A stretch of DNA of 64,000 bases from an uncultured Collinsella sp. (GTDB lineage Bacteria > Actinomycetota > Coriobacteriia > Coriobacteriales > Coriobacteriaceae), in contig CAUCTV010000001.1 of assembly GCA_958445895.1 (NCBI GenBank), positions 248,001 through 312,000 of the forward strand. Reading direction: 5' to 3'. Shown here in pieces: positions 8,548 to 16,406 of this stretch. Position numbers and translations under genes: made by a program. The notes below the pieces were generated by a model. It was not told where the DNA came from. It searched no databases and saw nothing but the letters and a program-made list of their open reading frames with translations. Each line of letters starts with the position of its first letter. Position 1 is the first letter of the stretch.

Positions 8548-9474
8548 CTATGCGAGCTCGTCGACAATAGCTGCGACCTGCTCGGCCGTTTCGCACGAAT
8601 ACACGCGAACGTCGCTCAGCGTACGCTTGGCCAGGCCCGACAGCGTTTTGCCAGGGCCGACCTCAATAAACGTGTCGATGCCTTGATCCTGCAGAGCATG
8701 CAGCGTGTCGACCCAGCGCACGGCATGACTCACCTGGTTGGCCAGCATCTCCGCTGCCGCCTGCGGGTCGGCCGGATAGGGCGCCGCTGTCATATTTGCC
8801 ATAACAGGAATCAGCAGCGGGGACGGCGCGTGACCGGCCTCGATATATGCAGCAAGGCCACAGGTCGCCTCGGCCATATAGGGGCTATGGAATGCACCCG
8901 ACACCGCGACCTTCATGGCGCGACCGCCAGCCTCTTTCACTAGAACGTCGAGCTCCTGCAGCGCCTCGGGCGCTCCGGCCACAACCGTCTGCTGGGGGCT
9001 GTTGTAGTTGACCGGCCAGCAGTCCTCGCCGGCCTGTTTTGCCAAGCCCTCGACCTGCGCCGCATCGAGTTTGATGACGGCGCGCATGCCGCCGGGGTGA
9101 CGCTCGGCCGCCGTGGCCATCAATGCCGCACGCTCACATACGAGCTCAAAACCCGCTCGCGTATCGAACGCCCCCGCAAAGGTGAGCGCGGCGACCTCGC
9201 CAAGCGAAAAACCCGCACAGGCGGTAGGTACCACGCCGCGCTCACGCAGGGCGGCAGCCGCTGCCAAATCGTGAACGAACACGCACGGCTGCGTGTTCTC
9301 GGTCTGCGAGAGTTCCTCCTTGGAGGCGCTTCGGCACTGCTCACTGGTCCCCGGGCGCACCTCGTCGGCAATGGCGAACACCTCGGCGGCCGCCGGCGAT
9401 GCCTCGATCAGGTCGACGCCCATCGCGGGGTGCTGGGCGCCCTGGCCGGCAAACAGAAACGCTACGCCACCCAT
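8548..9474 (-). CDS. fabD: Malonyl-CoA:ACP transacylase
   Basis: Loads malonate from CoA onto ACP. 308 residues. N-terminal FLFAGQGAQ oxyanion motif, nucleophile Ser90 in GFSLGE, catalytic histidine in the AVSGAFHSPYM region, and C-terminal EVGPGKTLSGL are all present. ATG 9474 is preferred over an upstream GTG (9480). The start lies inside the last codons of fabK (13-base overlap), which suggests translational coupling. Confidence 0.95.
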   Translation of the reverse strand: MGGVAFLFAGQGAQHPAMGVDLIEASPAAAEVFAIADEVRPGTSEQCRSASKEELSQTENTQPCVFVHDLAAAAALRERGVVPTACAGFSLGEVAALTFAGAFDTRAGFELVCERAALMATAAERHPGGMRAVIKLDAAQVEGLAKQAGEDCWPVNYNSPQQTVVAGAPEALQELDVLVKEAGGRAMKVAVSGAFHSPYMAEATCGLAAYIEAGHAPSPLLIPVMANMTAAPYPADPQAAAEMLANQVSHAVRWVDTLHALQDQGIDTFIEVGPGKTLSGLAKRTLSDVRVYSCETAEQVAAIVDELA

Positions 9475-10406
9475 GCGCACGCACCCTTCAGGACGTGCTC
9501 GGCGCCATCGACCAGGTCGTCAACGATTTCACGTGCGCTTTGGCGCTCGTTGACCATGCCGGCAATCTGTCCACACAAAAACGAGCCCTCTTCGTAATTG
9601 CCGTCCTTGGCGGCCTTGCGAAGGGCGCCCGTGCCCATGGCCCCGAGCTCCTCGACGCTTACGCCCGCCGCCTCGCTCTTGGCGTAGGCGTTAGTGAAGG
9701 GGCTCTTGAGGGCACGCACCGGGTGTCCCGTCGAGCGGCCGGTCGCACGCGTCGAGGTGTCGTTGGCCTTCAGGACCATCTCCTTGTACTGCTCCGATAC
9801 GGTGCACTCATCTGCGATCAGAAAGCGCGTACCCACCTGCACGCCGGCGGCGCCCAGCATAAAGGCGGCCGCCACGCCGCGGCCATCGGCGATACCGCCA
9901 GCCGCAACCACGGGAATATCGACCGCATCGACAACCTGTGGCACCAGTGCCATCGTCGAGGTCTCGCCAATATGGCCGCCTGATTCGGTACCCTCGGCAA
10001 CCACGGCAGTGGCTCCACGACGCGCCACGAGACGCGCCAGCGCCACCGAGGCAACGACCGGGATGACCTTGATGCCCGCCTCGTTCCACGCCTTCATGTA
10101 CTTGGTGGGATTGCCGGCACCCGTCACGACGACCGGCACCCGCTCGTCAATCACGACCCGCGCGACCTCGTCGGCAAACGGGCTCATGAGCATGACGTTG
10201 ACGCCAAAGGGCTTATCCGTCCTGGCGCGCAGCTCATGAATCTGGTCGCGCAGCCAGTTGGCGTCGGCGTTCATGGCCGCGATAATCCCTAAGCCGCCCG
10301 CCTCGGACACTGCGGACGCCAGCGAGGCGTCGGCGATCCAGGCCATACCGCCCTGGAACACGGGCTTTTCGATGCCGAGCAGATCGCAGAGAGGAGTCTT
10401 GAGCAT
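9462..10406 (-). CDS. fabK: Enoyl-ACP reductase II (FMN-dependent)
   Basis: Final reduction of each elongation round, by an NAD(P)H- and FMN-dependent TIM-barrel enzyme unrelated to FabI. 314 residues. N-terminus FQGGMAWIADASLASAVSEAGGLG, the VVTGAGNP and EGTESGGHIGE stretches, and AAGGIADGRGVAAAFMLGA flavin-binding loop are typical of the 2-nitropropane dioxygenase-like family to which FabK belongs. Location between acpP and fabD supports the FabK assignment over nitronate monooxygenase. No fabI-like gene is present in the window. Confidence 0.93.
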   Translation of the reverse strand: MLKTPLCDLLGIEKPVFQGGMAWIADASLASAVSEAGGLGIIAAMNADANWLRDQIHELRARTDKPFGVNVMLMSPFADEVARVVIDERVPVVVTGAGNPTKYMKAWNEAGIKVIPVVASVALARLVARRGATAVVAEGTESGGHIGETSTMALVPQVVDAVDIPVVAAGGIADGRGVAAAFMLGAAGVQVGTRFLIADECTVSEQYKEMVLKANDTSTRATGRSTGHPVRALKSPFTNAYAKSEAAGVSVEELGAMGTGALRKAAKDGNYEEGSFLCGQIAGMVNERQSAREIVDDLVDGAEHVLKGACAWVA

Positions 10407-10408
10407 CT

Positions 10409-10645
10409 CTACTTCTCCAATGCCGCCTCGACCGTATCGGCGAACTCGCCGACCGTCTTGGGGTTCTCCTCGGTATCGAGCTGGATGCCAAACTCGTCCT
10501 CAACGGCGACGAGGATCTCGACGGTGCCCAGACTGTCGAGACCAATCTCCTCGAGCGTGGACTCGGGCTTCATCTCGACGTCGTCAAGACCGGCGGTCTC
10601 GCGGATAACATCGCAAACGCGCTCGAAGGTCTTCTGATCTGCCAT
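10409..10645 (-). CDS. acpP: Acyl carrier protein
   Basis: Small acidic four-helix protein carrying the growing acyl chain on a phosphopantetheine arm. 78 residues. The attachment serine is S38 in the GLDSLGTVEI motif. A good Shine-Dalgarno (AGGAGAACTACC) precedes the ATG. Two bases separate it from fabK. Confidence 0.97.
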   Translation of the reverse strand: MADQKTFERVCDVIRETAGLDDVEMKPESTLEEIGLDSLGTVEILVAVEDEFGIQLDTEENPKTVGEFADTVEAALEK

Positions 10646-10697
10646 GGTAGTTCTCCTTTGTTTGTGCCCTAGGGGCGTTTTTATTTCCTATGTGCGA

Positions 10698-11657
10698 CTA
10701 CTTCCAACGAAGTAGATAGCCACCTATATCCAGACCGGCGCCAAATCCAACGAGGGCGATGGTGTCGCCCGTGTGAAGTGCACCGGCGTTTGCCAGCCGG
10801 TCGAGGGCAAGCGGAATGCATGCGCTCGAAATGTTGCCGGTCTCGCGCAGCGTTCGAACCACGCGCTTGTCTGGCACACCGAGGCGCTTGACCGCCTGAC
10901 TCAGGATTCGTTCGTTAGCCTGATGGAATACAAAATGGTCGATGTCCTCGACCGAAATGCCCGCATCGCTCGCAAGCTTATGGACCGTGTCGCAAATCGC
11001 GTTGACGCCGAACTTGAACACGCGGCGGCCATTCATGGACAGCACGCTCTCGCTATCTGCGGAGGCCTTAAACGGCGAGGTGCCGACCAGACCGGGAACG
11101 CACAACGTCTCGACGTCGGGCGCCGTCGAAAGCTCAACGGCAAGGGGGCTGTCTCCCCCAGCCTCAATCACCGCGGCGCCTGCCCCATCGCCAAAGAGCA
11201 CACAGGTGGCGCGGTCGGTCCAGTCGAGCGCGCGCGTCATCTGCTCGGCGGCAACGACAAGCACATGCTTGGCTCGTCCTCGGGCGATATAGCCCTCGGC
11301 AACATCGAGCGCAAATACGAAGCCGGCGCAGGCAGCCGAGACATCGAAGGCAGGGCACGTCGCGCCCAGTCGCTCAGCAACGGCACACGCCTCGGCGGGA
11401 ACAAGGTGGTCACCCGTCGTCGTCGAGCAGACGATCAAATCCAGCTGGCTCGCGTCGATTCCGGACACCTGGAGTGCCCGCTCGCTCGCCGCTACGGCAA
11501 GGTCGTCAAGTGACTCGGTGGTGCATACATGGCGGCTCTTGATACCTGTGCGGGTAAAAATCCACTCATCCGAGGTATCGAGGAACTCGGACAGCTCGTC
11601 ATTGGAAACACTGCGCTTAGGAAGCGCCGAGCCTGTTCCAAGAATCGTGAAACCCAT
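10698..11657 (-). CDS. fabH: Beta-ketoacyl-ACP synthase III
   Basis: Starts fatty-acid synthesis by condensing acyl-CoA with malonyl-ACP. 319 residues. Catalytic Cys110 in DVSAACAGF, His in FHQANERIL and Asn in GNISSAC form the expected triad. ATG chosen at MGFTILGTGSALP, preceded by a near-perfect AAAGGAGGTTAGTG; the longer open frame runs through the operator region and is rejected. First gene of the fab-acc operon, facing away from birA, with two copies of a palindromic operator-like element in its leader and promoter. Confidence 0.96.
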   Translation of the reverse strand: MGFTILGTGSALPKRSVSNDELSEFLDTSDEWIFTRTGIKSRHVCTTESLDDLAVAASERALQVSGIDASQLDLIVCSTTTGDHLVPAEACAVAERLGATCPAFDVSAACAGFVFALDVAEGYIARGRAKHVLVVAAEQMTRALDWTDRATCVLFGDGAGAAVIEAGGDSPLAVELSTAPDVETLCVPGLVGTSPFKASADSESVLSMNGRRVFKFGVNAICDTVHKLASDAGISVEDIDHFVFHQANERILSQAVKRLGVPDKRVVRTLRETGNISSACIPLALDRLANAGALHTGDTIALVGFGAGLDIGGYLLRWK

Positions 11658-11675
11658 CACTAACCTCCTTTGAGT

Positions 11676-11691
11676 TGTTGACGTGTTTACA
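11676..11691. promoter_or_regulatory. Operator-like element, degenerate copy
   Basis: TGTTGACGTGTTTACA, a 16-bp near-copy of the perfect palindrome at 11724-11739 (three differences), lying between the presumed fabH transcription start and its ribosome-binding site. Confidence 0.5.
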
Positions 11692-11702
11692 TCGACCAAG
11701 AG

Positions 11703-11729
11703 AGGATAGCGCATTTCAGTCGTTGTTAA
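11703..11729 (-). promoter_or_regulatory. Probable fabH promoter
   Basis: Minus-strand TATCCT (11703-11708) with TTAACA 15 bases upstream (11724-11729), the latter inside the perfect operator copy. The -10 matches that of the rpsL promoter in this window. The spacer is short, so the -35 is uncertain. Confidence 0.4.
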
Positions 11730-11739
11730 CGTGTTAACA
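11724..11739. promoter_or_regulatory. Perfect palindromic operator upstream of fabH
   Basis: TGTTAAC-GT-GTTAACA, 7-bp arms with a 2-bp spacer, in the fabH-birA divergent region. A binding protein could repress the fatty-acid operon and possibly affect birA. No regulator gene is adjacent. Similar to, but more compact than, known BirA boxes. Confidence 0.6.
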
Positions 11740-11831
11740 TTAAATTGTCCAAATGCGACAAAGGCTTCACATTGTGTCTCTCTCGACACCATTGCGTTAT
11801 TCACTTATTCATTAAGGAGGTAGCAGCCGTT

Positions 11832-12608
11832 ATGGATGCCAAATTAACGATAGTCGACGTAACCGGATCGACCAACGATGACCTGCTCGAAGCAGGAAAA
11901 CAGGGAGCGCCGCACGGCACAGGACTTGCCGCCCGGGCTCAGACAGCAGGACGCGGCCGGCGCGGCCACAAGTGGGATTCAACCGCCGGCAATCTGTTAC
12001 TCTCGATTGTCCTACGTCCTCGTGTTGATCCCGCCAAGTACTCTGGCCTTGCCGCCGTCAGCGGCCTAGCGGTGCTCGAGGCGCTCGAAAAACAGGGTCT
12101 TGCAAACGAGATTGGCCTCAAATGGCCCAACGACCTGGTCGCGCGTGGACGCAAACTCGGCGGCATTCTGGTCGAAGCCGCACGCGATAACGAAGGCAAC
12201 CCCTTTGCGGTCTGTGGCATCGGCGTCAACGTGAACTATGTGCCCGCGGAGGTGCCCGATGGTGGCCTGCCGGCAATCGGTCTCTCGGACCTCAACGAGA
12301 ACGTTCCCGCCGTCGATATGCTCCTCGATGAGGTCTATCACACCGTCGTAAACGCTGTAGACGCGTGGGCAGATCTGCTCAACGCCATGGAAGAAAACGC
12401 CGGACCGCTCGCGCCCGTCCACGGCGAATATGTCGCTCACCTCAATTGGATTGGAAAGCACGTTATCGCCCGCTCCCCTGCCGGTGACGAGCTGGCGCGA
12501 GGCATCTTTAAAACCGTCGATACCTTTGGACGCGCGTGTATCGAAACGGAAGACGGCTTGCGATCCTTCCATTTTGAGGAGGCGTCGCTGCGCCCCTTGG
12601 GCGAATAG
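11832..12608 (+). CDS. birA: Biotin--[acetyl-CoA-carboxylase] ligase, without DNA-binding domain
   Basis: Activates biotin to biotinyl-AMP and attaches it to the AccB lysine. 258 residues. GRGRRGHKWDS (the adenylate-binding GRGRxGxxW loop), the KWPNDLVARGRKLGGILVE core and a C-terminal SH3-like domain are visible. The protein starts directly with the catalytic domain, so it is a group I ligase without the N-terminal helix-turn-helix seen in regulatory BirA. ATG 11832 follows AAGGAGGT; an upstream TTG start is less likely. Divergent from the fatty-acid operon that encodes its substrate. Confidence 0.94.
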   Translation: MDAKLTIVDVTGSTNDDLLEAGKQGAPHGTGLAARAQTAGRGRRGHKWDSTAGNLLLSIVLRPRVDPAKYSGLAAVSGLAVLEALEKQGLANEIGLKWPNDLVARGRKLGGILVEAARDNEGNPFAVCGIGVNVNYVPAEVPDGGLPAIGLSDLNENVPAVDMLLDEVYHTVVNAVDAWADLLNAMEENAGPLAPVHGEYVAHLNWIGKHVIARSPAGDELARGIFKTVDTFGRACIETEDGLRSFHFEEASLRPLGE

Positions 12609-12670
12609 GGCGCCGCAGCCACCTACTCAGCAGCATTACCAGGCGGTCAAAACCCATCATGCAAAACAAA

Positions 12671-12703
12671 AGAGCCCCGCTACCGTAATGGCAGCGGGGC
12701 TCT
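12671..12703 (-). terminator. Terminator of the str operon (may act both ways)
   Basis: Perfect 11-bp stem AGAGCCCCGCT (12671-12681) / AGCGGGGCTCT (12693-12703); on the minus strand followed by TTTGTTTTG. Lies between convergent birA and rpsJ. Confidence 0.8.
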
Positions 12704-12724
12704 GTAAGCTATGAGCGATATCGC

Positions 12725-13033
12725 TTAGAGCTTGATGTCGATGTCGACGCCAGCGGGGAGGTCGAGACGCATGAGCGAATCAACGGTGCCCGAGGTGGGG
12801 TCGAGGATGTCGATGAGGCGCTTGTGGGTGCGCATCTCGAACTGCTCACGGGAGTCCTTGTTCACGTGCGGCGAGCGGATAACCGTGTACAGGTTGCGCT
12901 CGGTGGGCAGGGGGACAGGACCGGAAACGCGAGCACCGGTCTTCTGAGCGGTCTCGACGATGAGCTTCGCGGACTGATCGACGACCTCGTGATCATAGCC
13001 CTTGAGGCGAATGCGGATCTTCTGGGTAGCCAA
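12725..13033 (-). CDS. rpsJ: 30S ribosomal protein S10
   Basis: Small-subunit protein that also acts in antitermination with NusB. 102 residues, full length, typical sequence KIRIRLKGYDHEVVDQSA and SPHVNKDSREQFEMRTHKRL. The start codon is TTG, preceded by GGAGG at good spacing; the second residue Ala and the family N-terminus leave no better choice. It is the last gene of the str operon and is followed by a terminator, so it is separated from the rest of the S10 operon. Confidence 0.97.
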   Translation of the reverse strand: MATQKIRIRLKGYDHEVVDQSAKLIVETAQKTGARVSGPVPLPTERNLYTVIRSPHVNKDSREQFEMRTHKRLIDILDPTSGTVDSLMRLDLPAGVDIDIKL

Positions 13034-13093
13034 CTTAAACCTCCAAAGAGTGCGAGAGATGTTCTCGCGGATTACGTAACAGGGAGCTCGAAC

Positions 13094-15193
13094 TTAGGCG
13101 TTCTTGCTCATGACCTCGTCCACGATGGACTTGGGCGCGGGCTCATAAGAGTCGAACTGCATCGTGTAGGATGCACGGCCCTGGGTCTGGGAGCGAAGGT
13201 CGGTAGCGTAACCGAACATCTCGCCCAGCGGCACCTTGGCACGGATGAGCTTGCTGTTCTTGCGATCCTCCATGCCCTCGATCTTGCCGCGGCGACCGGA
13301 GAGGTTGCCCATAACGTCGCCCATGTACTGCTCGGGGGTCTCGACCTCGACAGCCATGATCGGCTCGAGCAGCTGCGGATCGGACTTCTTGAGAGCGTCC
13401 TTGATAGCCATGGAACCGGCGATCTTGAAGGCGGCCTCGGAGGAGTCGACCTCGTGGTAAGAACCGTCGAACAGGGTGACCTTAACGTCGAGGACCGGGA
13501 AGCCGGCGATAACACCGGTGTTCAGGGCCTCCTGGATGCCCTTGTCGATGGACGGGATGTACTCCTTGGGCACGACGCCGCCGACGATAGCGTTGACGAA
13601 CTCGTAGCCGAAGCCCTCCTCCATCTTCTCGAGCTTGATGACGGCGTGGCCGTACTGACCGCGACCGCCGGACTGACGGACGAACTTGCCCTCAGCCTTC
13701 TCGACGTCGTGACCGGCGGTCTCGCGGTAGGCAACCTGGGGCTTACCGACGTTAGCGTCAACCTTGAACTCGCGGAGCAGACGGTCGACGATGATCTCGA
13801 GGTGCAGCTCGCCCATGCCGGCGATGATGGTCTGGCCGGTCTCGTGGTTGGTGGACACCTGGAAGGTCGGGTCCTCCTCGGCGAGCTTGGTCAGAGCCAG
13901 GGACATCTTGTCCTGCTCGGCCTTGGTCTTGGGCTCGATGGCAACGTCAATAACGGGCTTAGCGAACTCGATCTTCTCGAGGACGATCTCCTTGCCCTCG
14001 GCGCACAGGGTGTCACCGGTGGTGGAGTTCTTGAAGCCGACGCAAGCGACGATGTCGCCGGCGGCAGCGTCGTCACGGTCGATACGCTCGGCGGCGTTCA
14101 TCTCGAGGATGCGGCCGAGGCGCTCGCGCTGACCGTTGGAAGCGTTGACAACGTAGGAGCCGGACTCGGCGCGGCCGGAGTAAACGCGGACGTAGGTGAG
14201 CTTACCGACGAACGGGTCGGTCATGATCTTGAAGACCAGGCCGGAGAAGGGCTCGTCGAAGGAAGGATGACGCTGGATCTCCTCGCCGGTGTCCGGATCG
14301 GTACCGGTGACGGCCTCGACGTCAAGCGGGCTGGGCAGGTAGTCGACGACAGCGTCGAGCAGCTCCTGAACGCCCTTGTTCTTGTAGGCGGAACCCACGA
14401 AGACGAGGTTGAGCTCGTTGGCCAGAACGCCCTTGCGCAGAGCAGCCTTGAGCTCCTCGACGGTGAAGTCCTCCTCCATGAGGATCTTCTCCATGAGCTC
14501 GTCGTCAAAGCTGGCAGCAGCGTCGAGGAGCTCCTCGCGCTTGGTGGCAGCGATGTCGGCGAACTCAGCCGGGATCTCGTCCATCGGCTCGGGGTAGGTC
14601 ATACCCTTCTCGTCGGCCTTGAAGTCCCATGCAGTCATGGTGACCAGGTCGATGACGCCCCAGAAGTTGTCCTCGGCGCCCATCGGGACCTGAGCGGCCA
14701 CGGCGTTGGCGTCGAGACGATCCTTCATGGTCTCGATAGCGTTGAAGAAGTCAGCGCCCACGCGGTCATACTTGTTGATGAAGGCGATGCGGGGGACGTT
14801 GAAGGTAGAAGCCTGACGCCAAACGGTCTCAGACTGGGGCTGAACGCCGGCAACGGCGTCGAAGACGGCGACAGCGCCATCGAGGACGCGCAGGCAGCGC
14901 TCGACCTCGGCGGTGAAGTCAACGTGGCCCGGGGTGTCGATGATCTGGATGCGGTAGTCCTTGCCGTCCTTGTTCCAGAAGCACGTGGTAGCAGCGGAGG
15001 TAATGGTTACGCCGCGCTCCTGCTCCTGAACCATCCAGTCCATGGTGGCAGCGCCCTCATGGACCTCACCGATCTTGTGGGTCTTACCGGTGTAGTAAAG
15101 AATACGCTCGGTCGTGGTGGTCTTACCGGCATCGATGTGGGCCATGATGCCGATGTTACGGGTATCGGAAAGCTTGTACTTAGGCTTAGCCAT
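13094..15193 (-). CDS. fusA: Translation elongation factor G
   Basis: GTPase driving ribosomal translocation. 699 residues, normal length. G1 AHIDAGKTTTTERIL (about 17-31), G3 DTPGHVDFT, G4 NKYDR, then domains II-V ending EVMSKNA. ATG preceded by AAGGAACTAAC. Lies 19 bases after rpsG and about 60 bases before rpsJ in the str operon. Confidence 0.98.
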   Translation of the reverse strand: MAKPKYKLSDTRNIGIMAHIDAGKTTTTERILYYTGKTHKIGEVHEGAATMDWMVQEQERGVTITSAATTCFWNKDGKDYRIQIIDTPGHVDFTAEVERCLRVLDGAVAVFDAVAGVQPQSETVWRQASTFNVPRIAFINKYDRVGADFFNAIETMKDRLDANAVAAQVPMGAEDNFWGVIDLVTMTAWDFKADEKGMTYPEPMDEIPAEFADIAATKREELLDAAASFDDELMEKILMEEDFTVEELKAALRKGVLANELNLVFVGSAYKNKGVQELLDAVVDYLPSPLDVEAVTGTDPDTGEEIQRHPSFDEPFSGLVFKIMTDPFVGKLTYVRVYSGRAESGSYVVNASNGQRERLGRILEMNAAERIDRDDAAAGDIVACVGFKNSTTGDTLCAEGKEIVLEKIEFAKPVIDVAIEPKTKAEQDKMSLALTKLAEEDPTFQVSTNHETGQTIIAGMGELHLEIIVDRLLREFKVDANVGKPQVAYRETAGHDVEKAEGKFVRQSGGRGQYGHAVIKLEKMEEGFGYEFVNAIVGGVVPKEYIPSIDKGIQEALNTGVIAGFPVLDVKVTLFDGSYHEVDSSEAAFKIAGSMAIKDALKKSDPQLLEPIMAVEVETPEQYMGDVMGNLSGRRGKIEGMEDRKNSKLIRAKVPLGEMFGYATDLRSQTQGRASYTMQFDSYEPAPKSIVDEVMSKNA

Positions 15194-15212
15194 GTTAGTT
15201 CCTTACCTTAAC

Positions 15213-15686
15213 TTACCAACGATAGTGAGAGAACGCGCGGTTGGCCTCGGCCATCTTGAAGACGTCCTCACGCTTCTTGACGGAAGCGCCCAGGCCGTTG
15301 GAAGCGTCGAGGATCTCGTTGGCGAGACGCTCGGCCATGGTCTTCTCCTTGCGAGCGCGGGAGAAGTTGACGATCCAGCGGATACCCAGAGCGGTGGAAC
15401 GACGGGAGTTGACCTCCATCGGGACCTGATAGGTAGCGCCACCGACACGCTTGGGCTTAACCTCGAGCGTGGGCTTGACGTTGTCCATAGCCTTCTTGAA
15501 GGTAGCGAGAGCGTCGCCACCCTCGGACTTCTCGGCAACGATCTCGAAAGCGGTGTAAACGATGCGCTCAGCGGTGGCCTTCTTGCCGTCAAGAAGGACC
15601 TTGTTGATGAGCTGAGTCACCAGGCGGTTGTTGTAAACGGCGTCAGGCTGAACCTCACGACGATTAGCTGCTGCACGACGCGGCAT
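15213..15686 (-). CDS. rpsG: 30S ribosomal protein S7
   Basis: Binds the 3' domain of 16S rRNA and starts assembly of the small-subunit head. 157 residues, family length. MPRRAAANRREVQPDAVYNN at the start and the GGATYQVPMEVNSRR core are typical; C-terminus FSHYRW. Strong AAGGAGATTTCAC Shine-Dalgarno. In E. coli S7 also represses this operon; no such site was identified here. Confidence 0.97.
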   Translation of the reverse strand: MPRRAAANRREVQPDAVYNNRLVTQLINKVLLDGKKATAERIVYTAFEIVAEKSEGGDALATFKKAMDNVKPTLEVKPKRVGGATYQVPMEVNSRRSTALGIRWIVNFSRARKEKTMAERLANEILDASNGLGASVKKREDVFKMAEANRAFSHYRW

Positions 15687-15759
15687 GTGAAATCTCCTTA
15701 AGTGTCTACCGTGCGGCCCTTAGGCGGCACACGGCGAAAGTATCAAAACGTTATCTGGC

Positions 15760-16137
15760 TTATTTGGCCTTGGGGCGCTTAGCACCGTACTTGGAACGGG
15801 CCTGCATACGGTTCTGGACCGGAGCAGCGTCGTAGGCGCCACGGATGACGTGATAACGGACACCAGGGAGGTCACGGACACGACCGCCGCGGACGAGCAC
15901 GATGGAGTGCTCCTGCAGGTTGTGGCCCTCACCCGGGATGTAAGCAGTAACTTCGATGCCGTTGACAAGGCGAACACGGGCAACCTTACGAAGAGCCGAG
16001 TTCGGCTTCTTGGGGCTCGTGGTGAAGACGCGGGTGCACACGCCGCGCTTCTGGGAGTTGTGCTGCAGAGCAGCGTTCTTGGACTTCTTGGGCACGGAAC
16101 GACGGCCCTGGCGAACCAGCTGGTTAATAGTAGGCAA
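15760..16137 (-). CDS. rpsL: 30S ribosomal protein S12
   Basis: Decoding-centre protein; streptomycin target. 125 residues. MPTINQLVRQGR, the conserved TTSPKKPNSALRKVARVRL loop containing the classic resistance lysine, and GGRVRDLPGVRYHVIRG are present. The start codon is TTG, with AAGGAG six bases upstream; the next codons CCT-ACT-ATT-AAC match the universal PTIN start. First gene of the str operon, promoter about 95 bases upstream. Confidence 0.97.
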   Translation of the reverse strand: MPTINQLVRQGRRSVPKKSKNAALQHNSQKRGVCTRVFTTSPKKPNSALRKVARVRLVNGIEVTAYIPGEGHNLQEHSIVLVRGGRVRDLPGVRYHVIRGAYDAAPVQNRMQARSKYGAKRPKAK

Positions 16138-16230
16138 AGCGTACTCCTTCTCGAATGATTCCAGCTTTCTGTAAAGTGCAACGGCTTGAATCGAGGGGTC
16201 AGCATCCCCCTACGAAACACGCAGTTCGAT

Positions 16231-16259
16231 AGGATACGTGCCGTTAGCTGTGCCGTCAA
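16231..16259 (-). promoter_or_regulatory. Promoter of the str operon
   Basis: TTGACG (16254-16259), 17-base spacer, TATCCT (16231-16236) on the minus strand, giving a leader of about 85 nt before rpsL. Confidence 0.7.
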
Positions 16260-16365
16260 CAGACCACGCCGCCGGGCGTATCCCAAAATAGCCATATTTC
16301 CGCAAAGCCTCCATAAAAGGAATCCCCGCCTGTGCGCAAGTGCCCATTCCAGCCCTCCATGTAAC

Positions 16366-16400
16366 GCAAAAATGGCCGCTTCCTCTAGCAGGAAGCGGCC
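16366..16400 (-). terminator. Terminator of the sigma/anti-sigma operon
   Basis: Perfect 11-bp stem GGCCGCTTCCT (16374-16384) / AGGAAGCGGCC (16390-16400), five-base loop, minus-strand T-run TTTTTG. Six bases after the anti-sigma stop. Confidence 0.85.
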
Positions 16401-16406
16401 TAGACC

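Noticed and set aside
11724..11739. Classic BirA operator
   Set aside because: Arms are only two bases apart instead of about 14-16, and the BirA encoded here lacks a helix-turn-helix.
12824..15211. A 795-codon plus-strand open frame opposite fusA
   Set aside because: Shadow of fusA codon bias, repetitive Leu/Val/Gly/Asp composition, no start signal.
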